In this document: positions 1-6,094 of the stretch, piece by piece
How positions within the stretch are numbered: position 1 is the first letter of the stretch
Layout: every line of letters starts with the position of its first letter
Assembly (NCBI GenBank): GCA_005878325.1
Contig: VBMR01000097.1
Location: 1-14,880 of the forward strand
From: Methanobacteriota archaeon
GTDB lineage: Archaea > Thermoplasmatota > Thermoplasmata > RBG-16-68-12
Reading direction: 5' to 3'
Length of the DNA stretch: 14,880 nt
Notes under the pieces: generated by a model
Seen by the model: only the letters and a program-made list of their open reading frames with translations
Database searches by the model: none
What the model was told of the DNA's origin: nothing
Translations under genes and position numbers: made by a program

Positions 1-10
1 GGCCGGGGAA

Positions 11-1366
11 TCACATGTGGGCGAACATCGCCGCCATGTGCTTCGCACCGCCGACGAAGTCCGTGAGCCGAATGTTCTCGTTCGGCGCATGGTAGTTCGA
101 CCCGTCGTAGGAGACCCCAGGGCCGGAGATCGACGGCACGCCGACGACCTCGTTGAAGAATCCGTGAGCGGAGGCTCCGGCGGACCACGGCCACACCTCG
201 GGTTCCCGACCGTACGCGTCCACGGAACCCTTGATCGCGGCCTTCACGACGCGCGCGTTCAGGGAGATCGCCGCGGCTTCGAGCTTTTCCGGTGCAGGCA
301 GGAGCTCGATGTCCTCGAACCCCTTCGCCTTCATGTGCGCGCGGAGCTTCTCGAGCTGCCTCTCCTTCTTCATGTTGGGAACCAAGCGAAAGTCGATCTT
401 CGCCCTCGCGACGGCGGGGTTCACGGTCTTCGTGCCCTCCTCGATGTATCCGCTCACGAACCCACAGATCGTGCAGGTCGGGGAATAGATCAGCTGCCGG
501 AGAATCTCGAAGTTGTTCTCGCCGCCGAGGAACTCTTTCACGCCCCAGAACCCTTTCAGGGCCTCCGCGGAAAACGCGCTCGCCCGCAGGAATCGGAGCT
601 CGCGGGCGGTCGGGCGGCGGGCGTCTTCGTACCAGCCCGGGACCTTGATCCGCCCCTTCGCGTCCCGGAGGGTCATGAGCGCATGGATCAGCCGCCACCC
701 AGGATTCGGCGCGATGGCCGCGTACGAGGAGTGTTGATCCACGGAGGCGGTCCGACTGACCATTTCCACATAGAGGATGCCCTTGCACCCGAGCTCGATT
801 TTCGGCGTGCCCTCGTGAAGATGGTCGCCTCCCTCGATCGTCGCGCCGTCCGCCTTCAGGATTTCCTTGTTGGCGTGTACGAACGAGGCGAAATGAGGAC
901 TCCCGACTTCCTCTTCGCCCTCGACGACGAACTTCAGGTTGATCGGGGTCCGTCCCTCGACGGCCTTCCATGCCTGCACGGCGAGGATCTGCATGATCAG
1001 GTTCCCTTTCGTGTCGCCGCATCCGCGGCCCCAGAACTTGCCATCCTCGATCTTCGGATCGAAGGGATCCCGCTTCCATTCGTTCAGCGGATCCACCGGC
1101 TGCACGTCGTAATGCTGGTACATCATCAGGGTGGGCTTGCGCTCATCGACGATCATCTCGCCATAGACGACGTTCGGTCCGCCGTCCGTCGGGTATTCGC
1201 GCGCTTCAAACCCGTTCTCGACGAGGAGACGCCGCACGAAGGCGGCCGTCTCCGGCTGGGCCTTCTTGTGCGCGGAGATCGTCGGAAAGCGGCAATATTC
1301 CTTCAGCGTCTCGAGCGCCTTGTTCGCATCCGCTTCGACCCGGGCCAGGACGTCCGACAGGGCCAT
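11..1366 (-). CDS. M20-family metallopeptidase (dipeptidase / ArgE-DapE-like)
   Basis: Predicted cytoplasmic zinc-dependent exopeptidase or amidohydrolase of 451 residues, the usual size for M20 dipeptidases. In residue order the motifs are HYD (H85, D87), GRGCGDTKGN (D118, the bridging ligand position), EGEEEVGS (E152 as general base, E153 as ligand), an acidic segment EGGD near 178-181 where the fourth ligand normally sits, and HAPNE near the C-terminus (H426, last ligand). The catalytic set therefore looks complete. The lid/dimerisation domain should lie at about residues 195-320. The frame opens 30 codons further upstream, but I chose the ATG at 1366 because the protein then begins with the normal family N-terminus and a TATA-like TTCTTATGG lies about 34 bases before it. 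It is divergent from the MBL-fold gene. The substrate (dipeptide, acyl-amino acid or other amide) cannot be read from the sequence. Confidence 0.9.
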   Translation of the reverse strand: MALSDVLARVEADANKALETLKEYCRFPTISAHKKAQPETAAFVRRLLVENGFEAREYPTDGGPNVVYGEMIVDERKPTLMMYQHYDVQPVDPLNEWKRDPFDPKIEDGKFWGRGCGDTKGNLIMQILAVQAWKAVEGRTPINLKFVVEGEEEVGSPHFASFVHANKEILKADGATIEGGDHLHEGTPKIELGCKGILYVEMVSRTASVDQHSSYAAIAPNPGWRLIHALMTLRDAKGRIKVPGWYEDARRPTARELRFLRASAFSAEALKGFWGVKEFLGGENNFEILRQLIYSPTCTICGFVSGYIEEGTKTVNPAVARAKIDFRLVPNMKKERQLEKLRAHMKAKGFEDIELLPAPEKLEAAAISLNARVVKAAIKGSVDAYGREPEVWPWSAGASAHGFFNEVVGVPSISGPGVSYDGSNYHAPNENIRLTDFVGGAKHMAAMFAHM

Positions 1367-1395
1367 TCCGCACCGATGGCCGGTAAGTCGGCGGT

Positions 1396-1404
1396 CCATA
1401 AGAA
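1396..1404 (-). promoter_or_regulatory. TATA-like box for the M20 peptidase gene
   Basis: On the minus strand this reads TTCTTATGG, centred about 34 bases before the ATG at 1366. It predicts a leader of only a few bases. It is a visual match to an archaeal TATA box and no purine-rich BRE is obvious. Confidence 0.35.
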
Positions 1405-1484
1405 CCCGCCGCGTCGATCCGCCGGAGGCCCAATCGCGAAAGGAATATGTCCGCAAACGCCCGTCGTGGCTCGAGGTGGAGTCG

Positions 1485-2114
1485 ATGGAACTGCTGAAAG
1501 GAGTTCATGCGATCGAAACGTTAGCGACGTCAACCTTGCTCGTTGACGGCCGGCTCATCTTGATCGATGCGTCGATCGATGCGGACGCCGGAAAACTGTT
1601 GGATTACCTCTCGAGGATCAAAGTGAAACCGAAGGACCTCTCGACGATCTTCATCACCCACACGCATCATGACCATGTCGGCGGGCTGGCGGCCGTAAAG
1701 CACGGCTCACCCGCAAAAGTGGCGGCCCACCGGATCGAAGCGGACTTCATCGGCCGCAAGCGCGTCTACGACGGCCCGCCGGGCATCCAAAGTTATCCGG
1801 GGACTCCCGTCGACGTGCCCCTGGACGACGGACAGAAGTACGATGGACTCGAAGTGATCTTCACTCCGGGCCACACGCGCGGGCACATCTGCCTCTTCGA
1901 TCCGTCCCGGTCCCTCCTGATCGCGGGCGATGCCGCAAGAAATGAATCAGGACTCAAGCCGATGGACGACCGGTACAACGTGGACCCGAAGCAGCATCGG
2001 GAATCGATCCGGAAGTTGGCAAAGCTCCACTTTGAAAACGCGATCTTCGGCCATGGCACGCCGATCGTGGGTGGTGCAGCGGCGAAAATCGCGGACCTCG
2101 CGAAACGCGTGTGA
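1485..2114 (+). CDS. Metallo-beta-lactamase-fold metal-dependent hydrolase
   Basis: A 209-residue single-domain MBL-fold hydrolase, probably cytoplasmic and binuclear. The signature HTHHDH is at residues 59-64 (H59, H61, D63, H64). The other ligands are visible as H130 (TPGHTRGH), D149 (IAGDA) and H190 (IFGHG), so the full glyoxalase-II-like ligand set is present. The protein ends soon after the last histidine, so there is no extra RNA-binding or flavodiiron domain. The reading frame is open upstream to 1266, but that part lies inside the divergent M20 gene. The ATG at 1485 has a GAGGTGGA ribosome-binding site four bases upstream and starts right at the first beta strand. The superfamily is certain. 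The substrate is not: a hydroxyacyl-thioester hydrolase, a lactonase and a general MBL hydrolase are all possible. A hairpin follows the stop codon. Confidence 0.9.
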   Translation: MELLKGVHAIETLATSTLLVDGRLILIDASIDADAGKLLDYLSRIKVKPKDLSTIFITHTHHDHVGGLAAVKHGSPAKVAAHRIEADFIGRKRVYDGPPGIQSYPGTPVDVPLDDGQKYDGLEVIFTPGHTRGHICLFDPSRSLLIAGDAARNESGLKPMDDRYNVDPKQHRESIRKLAKLHFENAIFGHGTPIVGGAAAKIADLAKRV

Positions 2115-2121
2115 CGGAGAA

Positions 2122-2144
2122 CGCGAATCCGAGAACGATTCGCG
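2122..2144 (+). terminator. Hairpin after the MBL gene
   Basis: A perfect 8-bp inverted repeat, CGCGAATC / GATTCGCG, with a 7-base loop (CGAGAAC), begins 8 bases after the MBL stop codon. No T run follows, so it is a stem-loop at the 3' end of the transcript rather than a classic intrinsic terminator. A related CGAATC/GATTCG stem lies after the next gene. Confidence 0.4.
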
Positions 2145-2186
2145 CATACCGAGGCCCGTGTCGCGCGCCGAAAATTGGGACCAGAG

Positions 2187-2242
2187 GTTTATGAGGCGGC
2201 GCGCCTGATAAGTTCCTCGCTTCCCCGATCCTCCCGGAGGAT
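2187..2242 (+). promoter_or_regulatory. Putative promoter and ribosome-binding site of the subtilase gene
   Basis: A TATA-like GTTTATGAG lies at 2187-2195. A CGGAGG Shine-Dalgarno sequence lies at 2235-2240, nine bases before the TTG proposed as start. The site sits inside a perfect 15-base dyad, ATCCTCC-C-GGAGGAT, at 2228-2242, which could bind a regulator or weakly hide the ribosome-binding site. Confidence 0.35.
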
Positions 2243-2249
2243 TTGCTCG

Positions 2250-4058
2250 TTGTTGGACCGACCGACCCATGCCCATCGCTCGCGGCGCGTCGCCGCAGTC
2301 CTCGCGGTCCTCCTCCTCGCGGTTCCGTTCTTTGCCGGTCGCTCCGCCGCGGCGCCATCACCTGTGGCCGTCGTGACGGACTTCCCGGTGCACGCCGAAT
2401 TCCGGCCGGACGACCCGGGCTACCTGGACCAGTGGGGCCTCCGCCAGGTCGTCGAAGATCCCAATCCGCCACCGCCTCCCACCCCTCCTCCGAACGCGTG
2501 GGACGTGACCCCCGGCTCCCCCTCGGTTGTCGTCGCGGTCGTCGATACGGGAGTCGTGTGGACCCACCCGGACCTGTTGGCCAACATGTGGTCGAACACG
2601 GATGGGACCCATGGAAAGGATTTCATCGATGGGGACCTGAACCCGATGGACCCCGATACCACCCCACTGTTCCACGGTACGGGCGTCGCTGGCGTCATCG
2701 CGGCCATCCTGAACAACGGCCAGGGGGTCGCCGGGACGGCGCAGGTGCACGTCATGGCGCTCCGCGCCCTCGGCACGAACGGCCAGGGCTCTTCGTTGAA
2801 CACCTCGCAAGCCATCCGCTGGGCCGTCGACCACGGCGCGAAGGTGATCAATCTCTCCCTCGGCACGAACGAGACGTTCGGAGGGCCGCCGACGGACATT
2901 CAACTCGCGGTCGACTACGCGTGGCGGCGCGGCGCCCTCATCGTCGCGGCGGCGGGGAACGCCGGGACCGGGTCCCTGGACTACCCCGCGCGGTTGCCGA
3001 ACGTGGTGTCCGTCGCAGCGATCGACGAGTCGGGGCGGCGAGCCTCCTTCTCGAACTACGGGAGTGGCCTGGACATCGCGGCACCCGGCGACCGAATCCT
3101 CACGTTGGACGGGAACAACAACGTCCACTACTTGCAGGGCACCTCCTTCGCGGCGCCGTTCGTCAGCGGCGTCGCGGGCCTCCTGCTCTCGATGGACGGG
3201 AACCTGACGAACGTGGAGCTGTGGAACATCCTGAACAACACCGCGGTCCAACCCAGCGGCCAGAGCAGTCCGAACTCGGGCTACGGATGGGGCGTCGTGA
3301 ACGCCTGGAATGCCCTGAACGCGCTCAGCCGGCCCTTCATCTCCGTGAACGCGTATCCGACGAGCGTCTCTCGCACCTCGACGTTCGGGGTCACGTGGTC
3401 GATCCGCGGTCCCGCGGGCGGCGTCGTGACGGACACCCACGTGACCTGGGGCACCTCCCCCACCGTGCTCGGAAACACGACGACGGCCCAGACGGGCGCG
3501 ACCCGGCAGTCCTTCACGGCGAACGGCCTCTCCATTCCGTCGGGCGCGGACACCCTCTACTTCCGGGTCGTCGCGATCGTGAACGGGACGACGTACACGT
3601 CCCAATGCGCAGGCCCTTCGGGCGACTGCTTCGTCGCCGCGTCGAACCTGCCCGACTTCCTCTTCGTCCTCTACCAGCTCCTGGCCTCGAACTTGTTGTT
3701 CCTCGCCCTGTTCATCCTCGCCCTCGCGGCGATCGTCGCGTTCATCCCGCAGCGACGCGCCGCACGGGCCCGCCGCTACGCGTACCCTCCGAAGACGATG
3801 TCTCCCGCAAGCTACTACGTCGGATCGCCCGGTCCGCCTCAGCCTCCCCCTGCTAGGGTGCAGCCCCGCACGGTGACCCCCGCGCCTCCGATCGAATTCG
3901 TCCGGCAGCCAACGAGTCCCGCGACCCCGACGGCCACCGGCCCTTCTGGGGCCACCGTGACCCGTCTCGTCGCCGCGAAGAAACGTTGCCCGAGCTGCGG
4001 GACGATGGTCGCGGCGGAGAACCTGTTTTGTTTCTTCTGCGGGAACCCGTTCCGCTGA
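2250..4058 (+). CDS. Secreted, membrane-anchored S8 subtilisin-like serine protease with C-terminal zinc ribbon
   Basis: A protein of about 602 residues. A signal peptide (RR pair at 12-13, hydrophobic core about 14-30, AAA cleavage site near 33-35) is followed directly by a thermitase-like catalytic domain, with no recognisable I9 propeptide. Catalytic residues are D99 (VVDTGV), H142 (HGTGVAG), oxyanion N237 (AAAGN) and S299 (GTSFAAP). A proline-rich insert (about 73-81) precedes the catalytic core. Next come a beta-rich Fn3/Ig-like segment (about 370-465), a transmembrane helix (about 470-500) with basic residues after it (RRAARARR), a Pro/Thr-rich linker, and a terminal zinc ribbon (C580, C583, C594, C597). 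Topology by the positive-inside rule puts the protease outside and the ribbon in the cytoplasm. There is no ATG in frame near the N-terminus. TTG at 2250, nine bases after CGGAGG, gives a good signal peptide; TTG at 2253 is nearly equivalent. The gene converges on the methyltransferase gene. Confidence 0.9.
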   Translation: MLDRPTHAHRSRRVAAVLAVLLLAVPFFAGRSAAAPSPVAVVTDFPVHAEFRPDDPGYLDQWGLRQVVEDPNPPPPPTPPPNAWDVTPGSPSVVVAVVDTGVVWTHPDLLANMWSNTDGTHGKDFIDGDLNPMDPDTTPLFHGTGVAGVIAAILNNGQGVAGTAQVHVMALRALGTNGQGSSLNTSQAIRWAVDHGAKVINLSLGTNETFGGPPTDIQLAVDYAWRRGALIVAAAGNAGTGSLDYPARLPNVVSVAAIDESGRRASFSNYGSGLDIAAPGDRILTLDGNNNVHYLQGTSFAAPFVSGVAGLLLSMDGNLTNVELWNILNNTAVQPSGQSSPNSGYGWGVVNAWNALNALSRPFISVNAYPTSVSRTSTFGVTWSIRGPAGGVVTDTHVTWGTSPTVLGNTTTAQTGATRQSFTANGLSIPSGADTLYFRVVAIVNGTTYTSQCAGPSGDCFVAASNLPDFLFVLYQLLASNLLFLALFILALAAIVAFIPQRRAARARRYAYPPKTMSPASYYVGSPGPPQPPPARVQPRTVTPAPPIEFVRQPTSPATPTATGPSGATVTRLVAAKKRCPSCGTMVAAENLFCFFCGNPFR

Positions 4059-4108
4059 CCTCGGAAGTGCCCCGCGTCCAACGAGCTGCATACCTCTAAG
4101 TGTAGGTA

Positions 4109-4129
4109 CGAATCGGACACCCGGATTCG
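4109..4129. terminator. Hairpin between convergent subtilase and methyltransferase genes
   Basis: CGAATC / GATTCG arms with a 9-base loop lie in the 84-base gap between two convergent stop codons. A weaker TACCT...AGGTA stem lies just before at about 4091-4108. This is a plausible two-way transcript end, but no strong T tract is present on either strand. Confidence 0.3.
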
Positions 4130-4142
4130 ACGTCTGCTCCGA

Positions 4143-5150
4143 TCACGGTCCGTGGCGGTAGAGTTCGTACGCGGACATCGGCTTCGTGTAGTCCACCCGC
4201 CACGCCCGATCCGGCGGAGCCTTCCCGAGGGCGCGGGCCATCTCCCGCACATGGACGGGCATGGAGCCGCAGCACGATCCGATGTACTGGATGCCCAGAT
4301 CCTTCGCCTCGGCCGCGAAGGCGCCCATCGCGCGGCGGGGCAGGACGAGGGTCTCCGTCTCGTACGGGAATTCCTTCGTAGCAGTGAAGTCCGGGACATC
4401 GGGAGGCGTCCAGTACGCGGTCGGCTGGCAGGCCACGAATCCCGTGACGGCCCTCCGCATCTCCGCGGCGAGGGGGAGCAGGAGGCGGGGGTTGCGCAGG
4501 CAATTCACCCCGACGATGTCTGCGCCGGCGTCGTGGAGGGCCCGCGCGCATTCCGCGGGCGTGTGGCCATCGTACGAGACCGGATTCTTGTCGAATGACA
4601 TCGTCACCATGGAGGGCAAGCCGGTCCTCTCGATGCGCTCCGCCGCGATCAGCGCCTCGGCGAGCCACGAGAACGTCTCCGCAATCACGAAGTCCGGGGA
4701 CTCCTGCAATTGCGCCTCCAACTGCTCGTCGAAGAGGCCCCGCACCGTATCGCCTGAACCCTTGTCCTTCGGGTCGTACATCCAGGTCAGGCTGAGGTTC
4801 GCCGCGACGAGGGCGCGATCCCCGGCCACCTCGCGGGCGAGGCGGACCGCCCCGCGGTTGATCTGCCCCACGCGGTCCGCGTAGCCCGTCGTCCGGAGCT
4901 TCTCCTTGCTCGCGTAGAAGGCCAAGGCCTGCAAGACCTCCGCGCCCGCATCGAGGTACTCCCGGTGCAGCTCCGACACCGCGGCCGGATGCTCCAGCAC
5001 GACCTCCGGCGTGAAGGGACCTGCTTGGACATACCCGCGCTTCTCCAGCTCGAAGAGATATCCGCCGTCGCCCAGCACGGTTCCCTTCGCGAGCCGCTCG
5101 AGGATTCCGGGCCCCCGCGAGGGCGGACGCCGCGCAGAATCCGGGGCCAT
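4143..5150 (-). CDS. Betaine-homocysteine S-methyltransferase-like protein (homocysteine methyltransferase family)
   Basis: A 335-residue zinc-dependent methyltransferase barrel of the homocysteine S-methyltransferase family (Pfam S-methyl_trans), expected to make methionine from homocysteine in the cytoplasm. The N-terminus resembles animal BHMT closely: GILERL, GDGG (D28), FELEKRGYVQAGP, EHP, LHREYLDAGA and FYASKEKL all follow the BHMT order. Zinc ligands are C217 (GVNC) and C293-C294 (GSCCG). E158 matches the homocysteine-binding Glu of BHMT. Of the aromatic residues that, as I recall, cage betaine in human BHMT (W44, Y77, Y160), only the Tyr is kept (Y79); the others appear as F46 and T159, so the methyl donor may not be glycine betaine. 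The long C-terminal oligomerisation tail of animal BHMT is absent. The start follows a leaderless pattern, with CCTAATAAGC about 25-30 bases upstream. Confidence 0.85.
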   Translation of the reverse strand: MAPDSARRPPSRGPGILERLAKGTVLGDGGYLFELEKRGYVQAGPFTPEVVLEHPAAVSELHREYLDAGAEVLQALAFYASKEKLRTTGYADRVGQINRGAVRLAREVAGDRALVAANLSLTWMYDPKDKGSGDTVRGLFDEQLEAQLQESPDFVIAETFSWLAEALIAAERIERTGLPSMVTMSFDKNPVSYDGHTPAECARALHDAGADIVGVNCLRNPRLLLPLAAEMRRAVTGFVACQPTAYWTPPDVPDFTATKEFPYETETLVLPRRAMGAFAAEAKDLGIQYIGSCCGSMPVHVREMARALGKAPPDRAWRVDYTKPMSAYELYRHGP

Positions 5151-5173
5151 CGGAGTGGGAAGGAGGAGGGCGG

Positions 5174-5183
5174 CTTATTAGGT
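5174..5183 (-). promoter_or_regulatory. TATA-like box for the methyltransferase gene
   Basis: The minus strand reads CCTAATAAGC, centred about 28 bases before the ATG at 5150. This is the distance expected if the transcript starts at or next to the start codon. No Shine-Dalgarno sequence precedes the ATG, which fits leaderless translation. Confidence 0.45.
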
Positions 5184-5327
5184 TTCACCGGCCTCGCCGA
5201 CCGGCGCCAACCCTACCTACAGATGCCACCATCCCGACGCCGTGGGCGACCTTTGGGACGCGATCATCGTGGGAGCCTCGCTGCTAGTGGGCGAAATTCT
5301 TTTCGTGAAGGCGCCTTGTCCTTCGTA

Positions 5328-5480
5328 ATGGGGGCGAGCGCAGATCCCGCGAAACCCTCCAAGGCCGAGGTCGAGCTTCCCGTGGAATCGTGCGACGTCT
5401 GCGGCGGCCCGACGTACGAGAGGAACTGCAAGGTCATCTGTGTCCGATGTGGATACACGCGGGACTGCAGCGACCCGTGA
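5328..5480 (+). CDS. Small zinc-ribbon protein
   Basis: A 50-residue protein with a compact four-cysteine zinc ribbon in its second half: CDVC (C17, C20), then a short linker and CVRCGY, ending in RDCSDP. A charged, disordered-looking stretch of about 15 residues precedes the ribbon. Small zinc-ribbon proteins of this build are common in archaea and are usually of unknown function; protein-protein or RNA/DNA contacts are the usual guess. I chose the ATG at 5328 because the upstream frame is shared with the methyltransferase region and has no protein-like content, and because an AT-rich CGAAATTCTTTT lies about 31 bases upstream. It is a free-standing gene, divergent from the methyltransferase. 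Confidence 0.75.
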   Translation: MGASADPAKPSKAEVELPVESCDVCGGPTYERNCKVICVRCGYTRDCSDP

Positions 5481-5571
5481 GATTTTCGACAGCTGACGAG
5501 ACTATCGGCAATTGTCGTGATAATCAACGGCAAAGCCTAAAGCTTCCCTGTATTGTGGCCGCGGGTTACCT

Positions 5572-5919
5572 ATGGACCCAATGGACGCGAGGATCCCCCA
5601 TACCGAGTTCGTGCGCCGGATGATCCTCGGACGGCCCTTCGAGCCGGATCCGACCTACGCAGGTGACCTCCTCGCGTTGGAGCGTTTCCTGTCGACGCGG
5701 TCGGTCGGCATCGCCGACTCGATCGCGCTATCCCACCTCGTCAGCCGGTACCCGCGGGAATCCGAAGCGATTGCGAAGGAGCTGGGGATTCGCCCATTCA
5801 TCCCGTTCGAGGACGAACGGCTCGGGGCGCTCGTGGATGAACGATTGCGCCTCGCGCTGAGACGCACCCGCTTGCCTCGCCTCCAAACGGACGGTCCCTT
5901 CGATTTGCTGGACCTCTGA
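5572..5919 (+). CDS. Conserved-looking hypothetical protein, 115 aa
   Basis: I do not recognise this protein. It is soluble and mostly helical in appearance, with no transmembrane segment or cysteine cluster. A central helical section (about residues 28-70) is followed by an Arg-rich helix (about 83-100) and an acidic, hydrophobic C-terminus ending FDLLDL. Third codon positions are strongly G/C, like neighbouring real genes. The first ATG (5572) is preceded by CCTAAAGC about 31 bases upstream, consistent with a leaderless start; a second ATG three codons later is possible. It lies 91 bases after the zinc-ribbon gene on the same strand. Function is unassigned. Confidence 0.6.
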   Translation: MDPMDARIPHTEFVRRMILGRPFEPDPTYAGDLLALERFLSTRSVGIADSIALSHLVSRYPRESEAIAKELGIRPFIPFEDERLGALVDERLRLALRRTRLPRLQTDGPFDLLDL

Positions 5920-5961
5920 CGGTGGGACCGGCTCGAGCTGCACGGAGCCCTTTTCAACGGA

Positions 5962-6067
5962 GTGTCTGACGGCCCGATTCGAAGGCCTCCATCGTCTTGA
6001 ACTGAGGTCGAATTCGAACCCAAAATTGAGCACCGAAATGCTTTCGCAAAAAGTCAATGTCAGACAC
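5962..6067. other. Potential three-stem structured element upstream of topA
   Basis: The 175-base gap before topA is AT-richer than its surroundings and contains nested complementarity. P1 is a perfect 9-bp pairing of GTGTCTGAC (5962-5970) with GTCAGACAC (6059-6067). P2 pairs 5978-5989 with 6004-6018: 12 pairs including one G-U, with a 3-base bulge and a 14-base loop. P3 pairs CGAAA (6034-6038) with TTTCG (6042-6046). P1 encloses P2 and P3 as a three-way junction. It ends only a few bases before the topA TATA-like box. It could be a small RNA, a remnant of a miniature mobile element, or a protein-binding region. No open reading frame in it is convincing. Confidence 0.4.
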
Positions 6068-6078
6068 GAATATTATTA
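6068..6078 (+). promoter_or_regulatory. AT-rich promoter core of topA
   Basis: The stretch GAATATTATTA followed by further AT-rich sequence up to the ATG is the only strongly AT-rich segment near the gene. Its centre is about 21-23 bases before the ATG at 6095. This is slightly close for a standard leaderless start, so a transcript beginning inside the first codons and using the GTG at 6107 is also possible. Confidence 0.4.
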
Positions 6079-6094
6079 AGTACAACATATAAGA

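Noticed and set aside
17..1546. Long plus-strand open frame opposite the M20 gene
   Set aside because: It is Arg/Gly/Pro-rich with no motif, and is the antisense shadow of a G+C-rich gene whose minus-strand translation has complete M20 motifs.
2358..4091. Long minus-strand frame opposite the subtilase
   Set aside because: Arg/Val/Gly-rich shadow translation; the plus strand carries the full S8 triad.
6004..6020. tRNA T-arm-like sequence upstream of topA
   Set aside because: There is a superficial likeness to GGTTCGAATCC, but no acceptor, D or anticodon arms can be drawn around it.
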